From Allosalinactinospora lopnorensis (GTDB lineage: Bacteria > Actinomycetota > Actinomycetes > Streptosporangiales > Streptosporangiaceae), in the NCBI RefSeq assembly GCF_000981225.1, contig NZ_LAJC01000028.1:1-63674 (forward strand): a DNA stretch of 63,674 bases, given 5' to 3'. Both the position numbers and the translations under genes were made by a program. This document shows positions 8,719 to 15,685 of the stretch, in pieces. The notes beneath the pieces are model-generated. The model saw only the letters and a list, made by a program, of their open reading frames with translations, had not been told where the DNA came from and made no database searches. Each line of letters starts with the position of its first letter. The first letter of the stretch is position 1.

Positions 8719-9336
8719 CTAGTAGCGCGGGATCCCGTAGCCGTACCCTCCTTCGCCGTAGCCTCCGCTGACGGCCCGGGGGTGGGAGCGTTTGGGTAGG
8801 GCGTAGGCGGCGACGAGCCCGCCGACGAACCCGAACAGGTGGGCCTGCCACGAGATGCCCTCCTGCTGCGGCAGCACACCCCAGATCATCGTCCCGTAGA
8901 AGATGACGACGCAGATCATGATGACGATGTCGATGGTCTTGCGCTCGATGATCCCGCGGAGAACGGTGTAGCCGAAGTAGCCGAAGATCAGCCCGCTCGC
9001 TCCGACGGTGAGCGTCCCCGGGGCGGAGAACAGCCACACGCCGACCCCGCTGACGAGCATCACGATGATCGTGGTCCAGACGAAGCGGTTCAGTCCGCTG
9101 AGCGCCACGAGGCCGCCGAGGACCAGTAGAGGCACCGAGTTGCTGAGGAGGTGCGCGAAGTCGCCGTGCATGAAGGGCGCGGTCGCGATGGTCCAGGGTC
9201 CCTCGGTGTCCCAGGCGCGCAGGCCGAACGTGTGGTCCAATGCCCCCTGGGCGGCGGTGTCGAGGATCTCGAACACCCACATCGCCGCGGTCATGACGGC
9301 GACGGTTATGAGAGCTGCCAACCGAGACTGCGTCAC
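8719..9336 (-). CDS. Rhomboid-family intramembrane serine protease
   Basis: The 205-residue protein has about six membrane segments. Conserved features are HGDFAHLLSNSVPLLVLG, the catalytic serine in VGASGLIFGYFGY and the catalytic histidine in WQAHLFGFVGGL. It would cleave transmembrane substrates within the membrane. A glycine-tyrosine-rich tail (GGYGEGGYGYG) ends the protein. GTG 9336 is chosen over a much longer frame because it gives the usual short lead before the first segment, although the ribosome site (AGAAGA) is weak. Substrates are unknown. Confidence 0.85.
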   Translation of the reverse strand: MTQSRLAALITVAVMTAAMWVFEILDTAAQGALDHTFGLRAWDTEGPWTIATAPFMHGDFAHLLSNSVPLLVLGGLVALSGLNRFVWTTIIVMLVSGVGVWLFSAPGTLTVGASGLIFGYFGYTVLRGIIERKTIDIVIMICVVIFYGTMIWGVLPQQEGISWQAHLFGFVGGLVAAYALPKRSHPRAVSGGYGEGGYGYGIPRY

Positions 9337-9569
9337 TCTTCTGACTGTATGCCAGACATATCTCCGCCGCCCGGACTGTCGCGGGCGCGGGTACCGCGTG
9401 CTCTGAGGAGGTGCGGAGCGGGCTACTCGTGTCGTAACCGCGTGAGCTGCCGCGTTCTTCGGATCGGGCGTCGAGCCGCCCGTCCGGCGGGTGTGGGGTA
9501 AATCACATTCGTTTCGGTGGGGGCGCGGCCGCGGGAGTGGCGCGCGCGGGGCAGTGGCCGGGGCCCGTC

Positions 9570-10058
9570 TCAGTCGCGTCTGGTGCCCGAGGTCAGGGAG
9601 CGGTCCCGGGGCGGGATGCCCACTGTGCTCATGAACTCGTCCACCCGGGCCGGTGATGTCAGGCCGGTGAGGGGAAGGTAGGGGCGGCTCGCGCGGCGGC
9701 CCTCGGTCGAGGGGAAGTGGCACGGGCGGCCGGTCGCGTCGCACAGCCCCAGGGAGCGGGTGCGGCCGGGAAGTACGTAGTACGAGCCGAGCTCGGTGAA
9801 CGGGATCCGGACGATGTACTTCCCCCGCCTGTACCGGAACTCGCCGTCGTCCACTTCGAGGACCGGGGACTTGAGCCGAACGCCGTGCCAGAGCAGTGCG
9901 GCTCCGGCGGCGACCAGGAGGGAGCCGAACGTGAGGCCGGCCCAGTGCGCGGGAAAGAGTGCGAGAACAGCGCCCCCTAGAAGTGCGAGTGTGATCCCGA
10001 CCGAGATCTCCCCACGCTTGCGGCCCATGGGGCAGTTCAGCCGGACTGAATCGGACAC
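9570..10058 (-). CDS. Hypothetical two-helix membrane protein
   Basis: The 162-residue product has two adjacent hydrophobic helices near residues 18-60 (EISVGITLALLGGAVLALF, then GLTFGSLLVAAGAALLW). A soluble beta-rich part follows (VDDGEFRYRRGKYIVRI, FTELGSYYVLPG) that resembles a PH-like membrane-associated domain. GTG 10058 is chosen because GAGAGG lies six bases upstream. Function unknown. Confidence 0.7.
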   Translation of the reverse strand: MSDSVRLNCPMGRKRGEISVGITLALLGGAVLALFPAHWAGLTFGSLLVAAGAALLWHGVRLKSPVLEVDDGEFRYRRGKYIVRIPFTELGSYYVLPGRTRSLGLCDATGRPCHFPSTEGRRASRPYLPLTGLTSPARVDEFMSTVGIPPRDRSLTSGTRRD

Positions 10059-10187
10059 AGCACGCCTCTCAATCTGGGAGCACGGAACGGATACGGCTAC
10101 CGCCGAAGGCACCATATCGGCTAGAAGGCCGCGCGGAGGGCGGATCCGGTCATGAGTCGGCCCGGAAAGCCGATCGTTGTAGAAAGC

Positions 10188-10214
10188 GGCACCGCCCGCC
10201 GCGCGGGCGGTGCC
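10188..10214 (-). terminator. Strong hairpin downstream of the cysteine-rich gene
   Basis: GGCACCGCCCGC (10188-10199) and GCGGGCGGTGCC (10203-10214) form a perfect 12-base-pair stem with a three-base loop. It lies 60 bases past the stop of the gene at 10276 and before the start region of the gene ending at 9570, separating two minus-strand genes. Confidence 0.55.
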
Positions 10215-10275
10215 GCCGCCGGGCACACGGGAGGACCGAAGGGGCGAACGGTCTACGCGAGTCCCGGCGCGGTGC

Positions 10276-10587
10276 TCAAACGTTCCACCGATCCCCGGGC
10301 CTTGCCGTGATGCACGTGGCGATGTACTCGGCTTCCTGATGGCCGGCGCACAATGCAACGCCTTCGATGCGGGGCTCTACGCATGAGGCTACCGCGCAAC
10401 ACCGCTCGCCCAGCGCCGTCCGGAACTCGCGGAGATGCGAAGTGCAGTGCGGGACCCCAGGATCGGTGAGCTCGATGCAGTCGCCCACCGCGCAGGCCTG
10501 GGACCCGTTCAGCCATCGGGACAACCGGACCCACCACGGCGGCGAAGGCCCGTCGCCGGGAGAGGGGAAGGCGGTCGCGGCACCCAT
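10276..10587 (-). CDS. Small protein with two tandem Cys/His knuckles
   Basis: This 103-residue product is not recognised. It contains two similar modules, CAVGDCIELTDPGVPHCTSH (residues 32-51) and CAVASCVEPRIEGVALCAGH (64-83). Both follow C-A-V-x-x-C, then GV-x-x-C-x-x-H, the ligand set of a small zinc knuckle. The N-terminus is proline/tryptophan-rich (PSPPWWVRLSRWLNG). ATG 10587 gives the compact form; GGAG lies about 14 bases upstream, so the start is uncertain. No operon partner is seen. Confidence 0.65.
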   Translation of the reverse strand: MGAATAFPSPGDGPSPPWWVRLSRWLNGSQACAVGDCIELTDPGVPHCTSHLREFRTALGERCCAVASCVEPRIEGVALCAGHQEAEYIATCITARPGDRWNV

Positions 10588-10961
10588 GGCTTCAACGTGC
10601 GCTCCGGCGAGCCCTGAGGGCAATGGTTCTGGCCGGTGGCGGCCGAACTTCTCTAGAGAGGTTTTTTCGCAGGTCAGAAGGGCAAAAGCGGGGAGGTGGC
10701 GGTGCCCGGGGACAACGCGGGGCGCGGCGGCGGAATCACTGTTCCGGGGCGGCGGGAACCGGGGTTCCCGGCGGACCGCAGGAGCACGCCCGCGGTGGCG
10801 TTCGAAACGCCGGGTTCCGGCGCTTCCGGCCGGAGAACGGGTGCCGCCTCGTCCGGGGCGGGCGAGGGACGTGCGACCCATGTTAGCGGCTGCGCATGGG
10901 GATCGGCGAGCGATCGGTTGGGGCGCAAGTGGGGAGGGCCACCGCTGCCCCGCCGTGCCGC
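10588..10961. other. 374-base intergenic region
   Basis: No gene is supported. It contains several G-rich imperfect repeats (for example GGGGCGGCGGGAACC near 10744) and lies between two minus-strand genes. It presumably carries the promoter of the cysteine-rich gene and the end of the isomerase operon. Confidence 0.4.
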
Positions 10962-11693
10962 CTACAGCCAGCGACCGAGCGCGGGGAGGGGAGCGGCCTC
11001 CTCCGCGGGCCGCACACCGCCGGCGCCGCGGCCGGTGAGCCAGGACGCCAGGTCGGCCGCCCGTCCGGTCACAGCGACCGCGGGCCGGTCGCCGGTCTCG
11101 ACCGGCCACTCGCGGTCGCGGTCCTCCGGGCGCAGCACGAGCGCGGGTCCCTGGCCGCGGCGTGTCCATTCGCCCGTGACATCGGAGATGAGCGCGTCGA
11201 GCAGGTCGGGCGGGAAGTCGCCGAAAGCGGCACCGTTGTCCAGGTCGACCGCGTGCACCCATACTTCGCGGCAGCGCATCCAGGGGATCACGCGAGCCGG
11301 GACGGTGCGCCCCTGGGCCGTGGTGACCTCGGCCCCCCATCGGTCGTCGGGAAGCGAGCGCAGATCGCCGGAGAGCTCCGAGGCGCTGTCCCGGACGAAC
11401 GCGCGCAGCTCCCGGGATCCCAGCGCGGCCCCCTGCTCGATCTCCTCCGTCCGGGCCTCGGGGCCGGCGTACATGGGCGTCCTCTCACCGGTGCGCGCCC
11501 AGTGCGCGAGCCGGCCCAGGGCATGCGCGTTCGCCCCGATATGGGCGAGGAGGTGGCGGCGGGTCCAGCCCGGCAGCCGGGTGGGGCCGTCCAGCTCCGC
11601 GTCGCCGAGCGCCGTTACGCGTTCGAAGAGCAGCGAGGTGCCCGCCTCCATCCAGCCCAGCGTGGTCCGCGGGACCGTATCGGTGCCGGTCAT
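10962..11693 (-). CDS. Mycothiol-dependent maleylpyruvate isomerase-family enzyme
   Basis: The 243-residue protein has the metal-site histidine region LLAHIGANAHALGRL (about 48-62) and the downstream CREVWVHAVDLDNGA motif that completes the DinB-like site, followed by the MPI C-terminal domain. In actinobacteria this family isomerises maleylpyruvate to fumarylpyruvate with mycothiol as cofactor, the second step of the gentisate pathway. Its start overlaps the stop of the FAH-family gene by four bases. It sits in one operon with that hydrolase and a gentisate dioxygenase, which strongly supports the assignment. Confidence 0.88.
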   Translation of the reverse strand: MTGTDTVPRTTLGWMEAGTSLLFERVTALGDAELDGPTRLPGWTRRHLLAHIGANAHALGRLAHWARTGERTPMYAGPEARTEEIEQGAALGSRELRAFVRDSASELSGDLRSLPDDRWGAEVTTAQGRTVPARVIPWMRCREVWVHAVDLDNGAAFGDFPPDLLDALISDVTGEWTRRGQGPALVLRPEDRDREWPVETGDRPAVAVTGRAADLASWLTGRGAGGVRPAEEAAPLPALGRWL

Positions 11694-12523
11694 CGTTGGC
11701 CGCTTTCCGCCCGGGCGACGTTGGCCAGTTCACCGATCCCCTCGATGCGGGTGAGGAGCTTCGCGCCCTCCTCCAGGTAGCGCGGGGGCGTGCGGGCGTG
11801 CCCGACGCCGCCGGGCGTCCCGGTGGCGATGACGTCGCCGGGGCGCAGGGTGAGGATGCCGGACACATAGGCCACCAGGTCGGCCGGCCCGAAGACGAGT
11901 TCCGAGGTCTCGCCCCGCTGGACGACCTCGCCGTCCAGAGTGCAGGTGACAGTGAGGCTCGCGTCGCCCAGCTCGTCCGGGGTGACCAGCACCGGGCCGA
12001 ACGGGGACGTGGCCTCGAACGTCTTGCCCTGGAGCCACTGCCGTGTGCGGTACTGGTAGTCGCGCGCGGTGACGTCGTTCAGGATCGAGTAGCCGGCGAT
12101 CGCCGCCCGGGCCCGGTCCGCGTCGGCGTGGCGCACGGTGGCGCCGATCACGACCGCCAGCTCCGCCTCCCAGTCGACGGCGCCGGAGGCGGCGGGCAGC
12201 ACGATGTCGTCGTGCGCGCCGACGAGCGCCTCGGGGTACTTGGCGAAGAGAGTGGGGTACGGGGGGAGCTCACGGCCCATCTCCAGGATGTGGTTGCGGT
12301 AGTTCAGGCCCACACACAGGATCTTGCCGGGGCGCGGCACGAGCGGCGCGTAGCCGGCCTCGGCGATCGCGTGCCGTGCTCCGCCGGCCGCGGCGCGCTC
12401 GCTCCACGCCGGATCGGACAGCAGTGCCCCGACATCGGGGGCGTCCAGTTCGACAGCGGTGCCGTCGTCCTCGACGCGGACCGCGGCGGTCCGGTCGCGC
12501 AGGCGCAGCGTAGCGAGTTTCAC
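11690..12523 (-). CDS. Fumarylacetoacetate hydrolase-family enzyme (probable fumarylpyruvate hydrolase)
   Basis: The 277-residue protein carries the FAH-family core: KILCVGLNYRNHILEMG, DWEAELAVVIG with the Glu metal ligands, GYSILNDVTARDYQ and the C-terminal GDVIATGTPGGVGHAR. By context it hydrolyses fumarylpyruvate to fumarate and pyruvate, ending the gentisate pathway. It overlaps the dioxygenase stop by four bases at its start and the isomerase start by four bases at its end, so the three genes are one translationally coupled operon. Other acylpyruvase substrates are possible. Confidence 0.9.
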   Translation of the reverse strand: MKLATLRLRDRTAAVRVEDDGTAVELDAPDVGALLSDPAWSERAAAGGARHAIAEAGYAPLVPRPGKILCVGLNYRNHILEMGRELPPYPTLFAKYPEALVGAHDDIVLPAASGAVDWEAELAVVIGATVRHADADRARAAIAGYSILNDVTARDYQYRTRQWLQGKTFEATSPFGPVLVTPDELGDASLTVTCTLDGEVVQRGETSELVFGPADLVAYVSGILTLRPGDVIATGTPGGVGHARTPPRYLEEGAKLLTRIEGIGELANVARAESGQR

Positions 12524-13617
12524 GCGGGCTCCTCCTCAATGGCCGTGCGGGCCTGGTGCAGTGCTTCGAAGACGGGGGTGTCGCTGAAGCGGAACAGGTC
12601 GAACCCGGACTCGGCCCGGAGCCGCATCGCCGTCCATGAGGGGACGGCCACGAGGTCGCCGCGGCCCACCCGGTGTTCGACGCCGTCGAGGACGATCGCG
12701 CCGTCGCCGTCGAACACCTGGAAGACCGAGGAACCGACCTCGCGGCGGGTCGCGGTCTCGGCGCCCGGGCGCAGCCGATGGAACTCGGCGCGGATCGTGG
12801 GCATCACGTCGCCGCCGGTCGTGGGGTTCGTGTAGCGCACCGCCGCGTGCCCGGGGCCGACCGTCCCGGGGTGGCCCTCCTCCTCCAGCGCGAGTTGCTC
12901 GGCCAGCGCCCGGTCGGTGTGCTCCCACCGGTAGGCTGCGATCGGCGAGTTGGCCCGGCGCTCCAGCGCGGAGACGGGGCGCAGCCCGGGGTGCGCCCAC
13001 AGCCGCTCCGAGCGGGACAGGTCGGGGGTGCTGCGGTCCGTCACCTCATCGGGGCCGAACTCGAAGAAGGCGGAGTCGGTGTGGTGCACGAAGGGGATGT
13101 CCAGCCCGTCGAGCCAGGCCATCGCTGTGTCGGTGGTGTTGTGGTGGCCGTGGAAGTGCCAGCCCGGTGTGAGCAGGAAGTCGCCGCGCCGCATCGCGAC
13201 GGGGTCGCCGTCGACCACCGTCCACACGCCTTCCCCCTCCACGACGAACCGGAAGGCGTTCTGGGAGTGCCGGTGCTCCGGCGCGACCTCCCTGGGGCCG
13301 AGGTACTGGATCGCCGCCCACAGCGTGGGGGTGGCGTAGGGGCGCCCGCCGAGCCCCGGATTGGCCAGGGCGATCGCACGGCGTTCCCCGCCCCGTCCCA
13401 CCGGCACGAGACTGCCGGCGCGCTGCGCCAGTGTGTAGAGCCTCTTCCACTCCCAGACGTGCGCCCGCGCCTCCGGTGTGGGGTGTTCGGGCATGAGGCC
13501 GTCCAGTTGGGTCCAGAGCGGCATGAGGTTCTCCGCGCCGAAGTCGGCGTAGAGCCGGTCCAGCGCGACCTGCTCCTCCGGTGTCGGCTCCGGAACGGAT
13601 GGTTCGGCGGGGTTCAC
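12520..13617 (-). CDS. Gentisate 1,2-dioxygenase (set 1)
   Basis: The 365-residue bicupin protein has the first cupin iron site in PEHRHSQNAFRFVVEGEG (two His and a Glu) and the partner His in PGWHFHGHHNTTD. A second, metal-free-looking cupin lies near 290-350. It opens the ring of gentisate with oxygen to give maleylpyruvate. GTG 13617 is chosen because AGGAGG lies upstream and upstream codons are non-conserved. It is the first gene of the minus-strand operon and is divergent from the IclR regulator. It is one of two gentisate dioxygenases in the window; the other is at 22451. Confidence 0.92.
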   Translation of the reverse strand: MNPAEPSVPEPTPEEQVALDRLYADFGAENLMPLWTQLDGLMPEHPTPEARAHVWEWKRLYTLAQRAGSLVPVGRGGERRAIALANPGLGGRPYATPTLWAAIQYLGPREVAPEHRHSQNAFRFVVEGEGVWTVVDGDPVAMRRGDFLLTPGWHFHGHHNTTDTAMAWLDGLDIPFVHHTDSAFFEFGPDEVTDRSTPDLSRSERLWAHPGLRPVSALERRANSPIAAYRWEHTDRALAEQLALEEEGHPGTVGPGHAAVRYTNPTTGGDVMPTIRAEFHRLRPGAETATRREVGSSVFQVFDGDGAIVLDGVEHRVGRGDLVAVPSWTAMRLRAESGFDLFRFSDTPVFEALHQARTAIEEEPA

Positions 13618-13680
13618 CGGGCTTCCTCCTGACTCCACGGGCGGCGTGGACGTTCGTGTGCGCCCAACGCTAAGGAGGGG

Positions 13681-13712
13681 ATTCTGCGATGAGCAATAAC
13701 ATTCTGCTATGA
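13681..13712. promoter_or_regulatory. Direct repeat at the iclR/gentisate divergent promoter
   Basis: ATTCTGCGATGA (13681-13692) and ATTCTGCTATGA (13701-13712) match at 11 of 12 positions and start 20 bases apart, two helical turns. They lie between divergent start sites, and the second covers the iclR ATG. A regulator site is likely; IclR itself is the obvious candidate, by inference. Confidence 0.5.
13689..13712 (+). CDS. Possible seven-codon leader ORF coupled to iclR
   Basis: ATG 13689 follows AAGGAGGGG (13672-13680) at good spacing and encodes MSNNILL, then TGA. The stop overlaps the iclR ATG (13709) in an ATGA arrangement. The iclR ATG itself has no ribosome site, so coupling would explain its translation. 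Alternatively one base is missing here and iclR starts at 13689. Confidence 0.4.
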   Translation: MSNNILL

Positions 13713-14506
13713 AGAACAAGCCCGCCTACTCGCTCGGCTCCGTCGACAACGCGCTGCTCCTGCTGCACCTGCTCCGGGACCAGGGGCGGCTCAGGGTGAG
13801 CGAGGCCGCGCGTGAGCTGGGCATCGCCCGCTCCACCGCACACCGCCTGCTCGCGATGCTCGTCTACCGGGACTTCGCCGTGCAGGACGACAACCACGAC
13901 TACCTGCCCGGCCCATCACTGGCCGGTGGAGGAGCGGGCAACGGCGCCGCGCGTGAGCTCCGCCGGACGCTGCTGCCGCACATGGAGACGCTTTGCGAGC
14001 AGGTGGGCGAGACGGTCAACCTCTCGGTGCGGACGGGAACGCGGGTGCGTTTCATCGCCAGCGTCGAGTCGGCGCGGCTGCTGCACGTCGGCGACCGCAC
14101 CGGGACGCTGCTGCCCGCTCACCTGACCTCCGGCGGCAAGGTCCTGCTCGCCGAGCTCGGCGAGCGGCGGCTCCGAGACCTCTACCGGATCGGCGGCGGG
14201 GACGTGCCCGCTGATACCCCGGATGGGGAGGCGCTGTCACGAGAGGAGTGGGACCGGCTGCTGCGCGAGCTGGAGGGGGTCCGCTCCCGTGGATACAGCC
14301 TCAACAACGAGCAGACCGAGCAGGGGGTCTGCGCGGTGGGCGCCTGCGTGCGCGATGGCGAGGGGGAGGCCGTCGCCGGTCTGTCGATCGCGGTGCCCTC
14401 GGCCCGTTTCGCCCCTGACCTGGCCGAGGGGTTCGCGCGGCGGCTGCACCGGACGGCCCGGCAGGCCGGTCGCGAGCTGGGAGGGGCGGCAGGCCCGCCC
14501 CGGTGA
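13709..14506 (+). CDS. IclR-family regulator (set 1)
   Basis: The 265-residue protein has an N-terminal winged helix-turn-helix (SVDNALLLLHLLRDQG, RVSEAARELGIARSTAHRLL) and the IclR effector domain (TGTRVRFIASVESARLLHVG, HLTSGGKVLLAELG, RGYSLNNEQTEQGVCAVG). It is divergent from the gentisate operon and directly precedes the ABC importer, so it probably controls both. An aromatic acid or gentisate as effector is inference. Its start has no ribosome site of its own (see the leader ORF at 13689). Confidence 0.9.
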   Translation: MKNKPAYSLGSVDNALLLLHLLRDQGRLRVSEAARELGIARSTAHRLLAMLVYRDFAVQDDNHDYLPGPSLAGGGAGNGAARELRRTLLPHMETLCEQVGETVNLSVRTGTRVRFIASVESARLLHVGDRTGTLLPAHLTSGGKVLLAELGERRLRDLYRIGGGDVPADTPDGEALSREEWDRLLRELEGVRSRGYSLNNEQTEQGVCAVGACVRDGEGEAVAGLSIAVPSARFAPDLAEGFARRLHRTARQAGRELGGAAGPPR

Positions 14507-14600
14507 TTTCGCACTGCTGTGCGGGGCGTGCGTGGGCGCGGTCCCTCTGAGGAGCAGGGCGGAGAAGGCGCCGTGGGAACGGGAAGTCCCTGCTCAGAGT

Positions 14601-14640
14601 TATTTCTACATAGAGGAATTTGCTATCAAATCTATTGCTC
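14601..14640 (+). promoter_or_regulatory. AT-rich candidate operator upstream of the importer
   Basis: This stretch is strikingly AT-rich for the replicon. It contains TAGAGGAAT and, nine bases later, AATCTATT. The same two elements, at nearly the same spacing, occur on the minus strand at 24899-24938 upstream of the FAD monooxygenase operon. A shared regulator site, or at least a shared promoter type, is inferred. Confidence 0.45.
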
Positions 14641-14725
14641 CATGTGAAATTAGCGCGTAGCTTTCCAGCATCCGTGATTTCGGCCACGTTATCCGGTCCG
14701 ACCGGGCCAGATGCGGTGAAGGAGC

Positions 14726-15685
14726 ATGTATGACCCCTCGGGACGCCTCTCCCCGCCGGTCCGCCACGCCTGCTCGCCGGCCGGCCGAACGTTGAGCACC
14801 GAGAGGACGGCGCCGGCGGTCCCGCCTGTGCGAGAGGAGGCCGCACCGGCCCCCCTGCCGCGGCGCGCCGAGACCGGGAGCCCGGCGCGCGGCGCCGGGA
14901 CCGGTACCAGGCGGCGTCCCCGCGACCTGGGCACCAAGCTCGCGGGGGTCGCCGTTGTCCTCATCGCCCTGGACGTGTGCTCCCGCACGGGCGTCCTGCC
15001 GCGCGTGTGGTTCCCGCCCGTCAGCGAGATGTACGCGGAGATCGGCCGGCTGGCGCTGGGATGGCCGCTGTGGCAGGAGATCGGGCGCACTCTCAGCGGC
15101 TGGGCGATCGGCATGGGCCTGGCGGCGCTGTGCGCGGTCCCGCTCGGGGTCCTGCTGGGGACGAGTCGGATCGCCTTCGAGATGGCGAAGGCGGTCATCG
15201 AGTTCTTCCGCCCGGTGCCCTCGGTCGCGCTGATCCCCCTGGCGGTCCTGGTCTACGGCACGGGCCTGGAGATGAAGGTGTTCCTCATCGCCTTCGCCAC
15301 CTTCTGGCCCCTCCTGCTGCAGACCATCTACGGCGTCCAGGACGTCGATCCCGTTGTACGCGATACGGCCCGCTGCTACGGCCTGCCTCCACTGGCTCGC
15401 TTCACCCGGATGACGCTGCCGAGCGCGGCCCCTTACATCGCCACCGGCCTGCGGATCGCCTCGGCGATCGCGCTGGTCCTCGCGGTCACCGCCGAACTGG
15501 TGGTCGGCGCGCCCGGACTGGGGCAGGCCATCGTCGTCGCGCAGTCCAGCGGAGCCACGACGCTGATGTACGCGCTGATCATCGTCACCGGCCTGCTGGG
15601 GTGGGCGCTGAACTCGGCGTTCCAGGCCGCGGAGAAGCGGCTGCTCCGGTGGCACCCATCGCAGCGTGGGGAGGACGGAAGATGA
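14726..15685 (+). CDS. ABC transporter permease 1 (SsuC/TauC type)
   Basis: The frame encodes 319 residues with about six membrane helices. The inner-membrane coupling loop DVDPVVRDTARCYGLPPL is followed by GLRIASAIALVLAVTAEL, typical of nitrate/sulfonate/taurine importers. The start is unclear. ATG 14726 lies one base after AAGGAG, too close. ATG 14730 has ideal spacing but is in another frame and stops at 14795. TTG 14792 overlaps that stop. One missing base between 14730 and 14792 would join ATG 14730 to this gene. Its stop overlaps the next permease start (ATGA). Confidence 0.85.
   Translation: MYDPSGRLSPPVRHACSPAGRTLSTERTAPAVPPVREEAAPAPLPRRAETGSPARGAGTGTRRRPRDLGTKLAGVAVVLIALDVCSRTGVLPRVWFPPVSEMYAEIGRLALGWPLWQEIGRTLSGWAIGMGLAALCAVPLGVLLGTSRIAFEMAKAVIEFFRPVPSVALIPLAVLVYGTGLEMKVFLIAFATFWPLLLQTIYGVQDVDPVVRDTARCYGLPPLARFTRMTLPSAAPYIATGLRIASAIALVLAVTAELVVGAPGLGQAIVVAQSSGATTLMYALIIVTGLLGWALNSAFQAAEKRLLRWHPSQRGEDGR

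Noticed and set aside
10696-11754. Long plus-strand open frames opposite the isomerase gene
   Set aside because: Arginine/serine-rich shadow frames of the minus-strand gene 10962-11693, with no family match.
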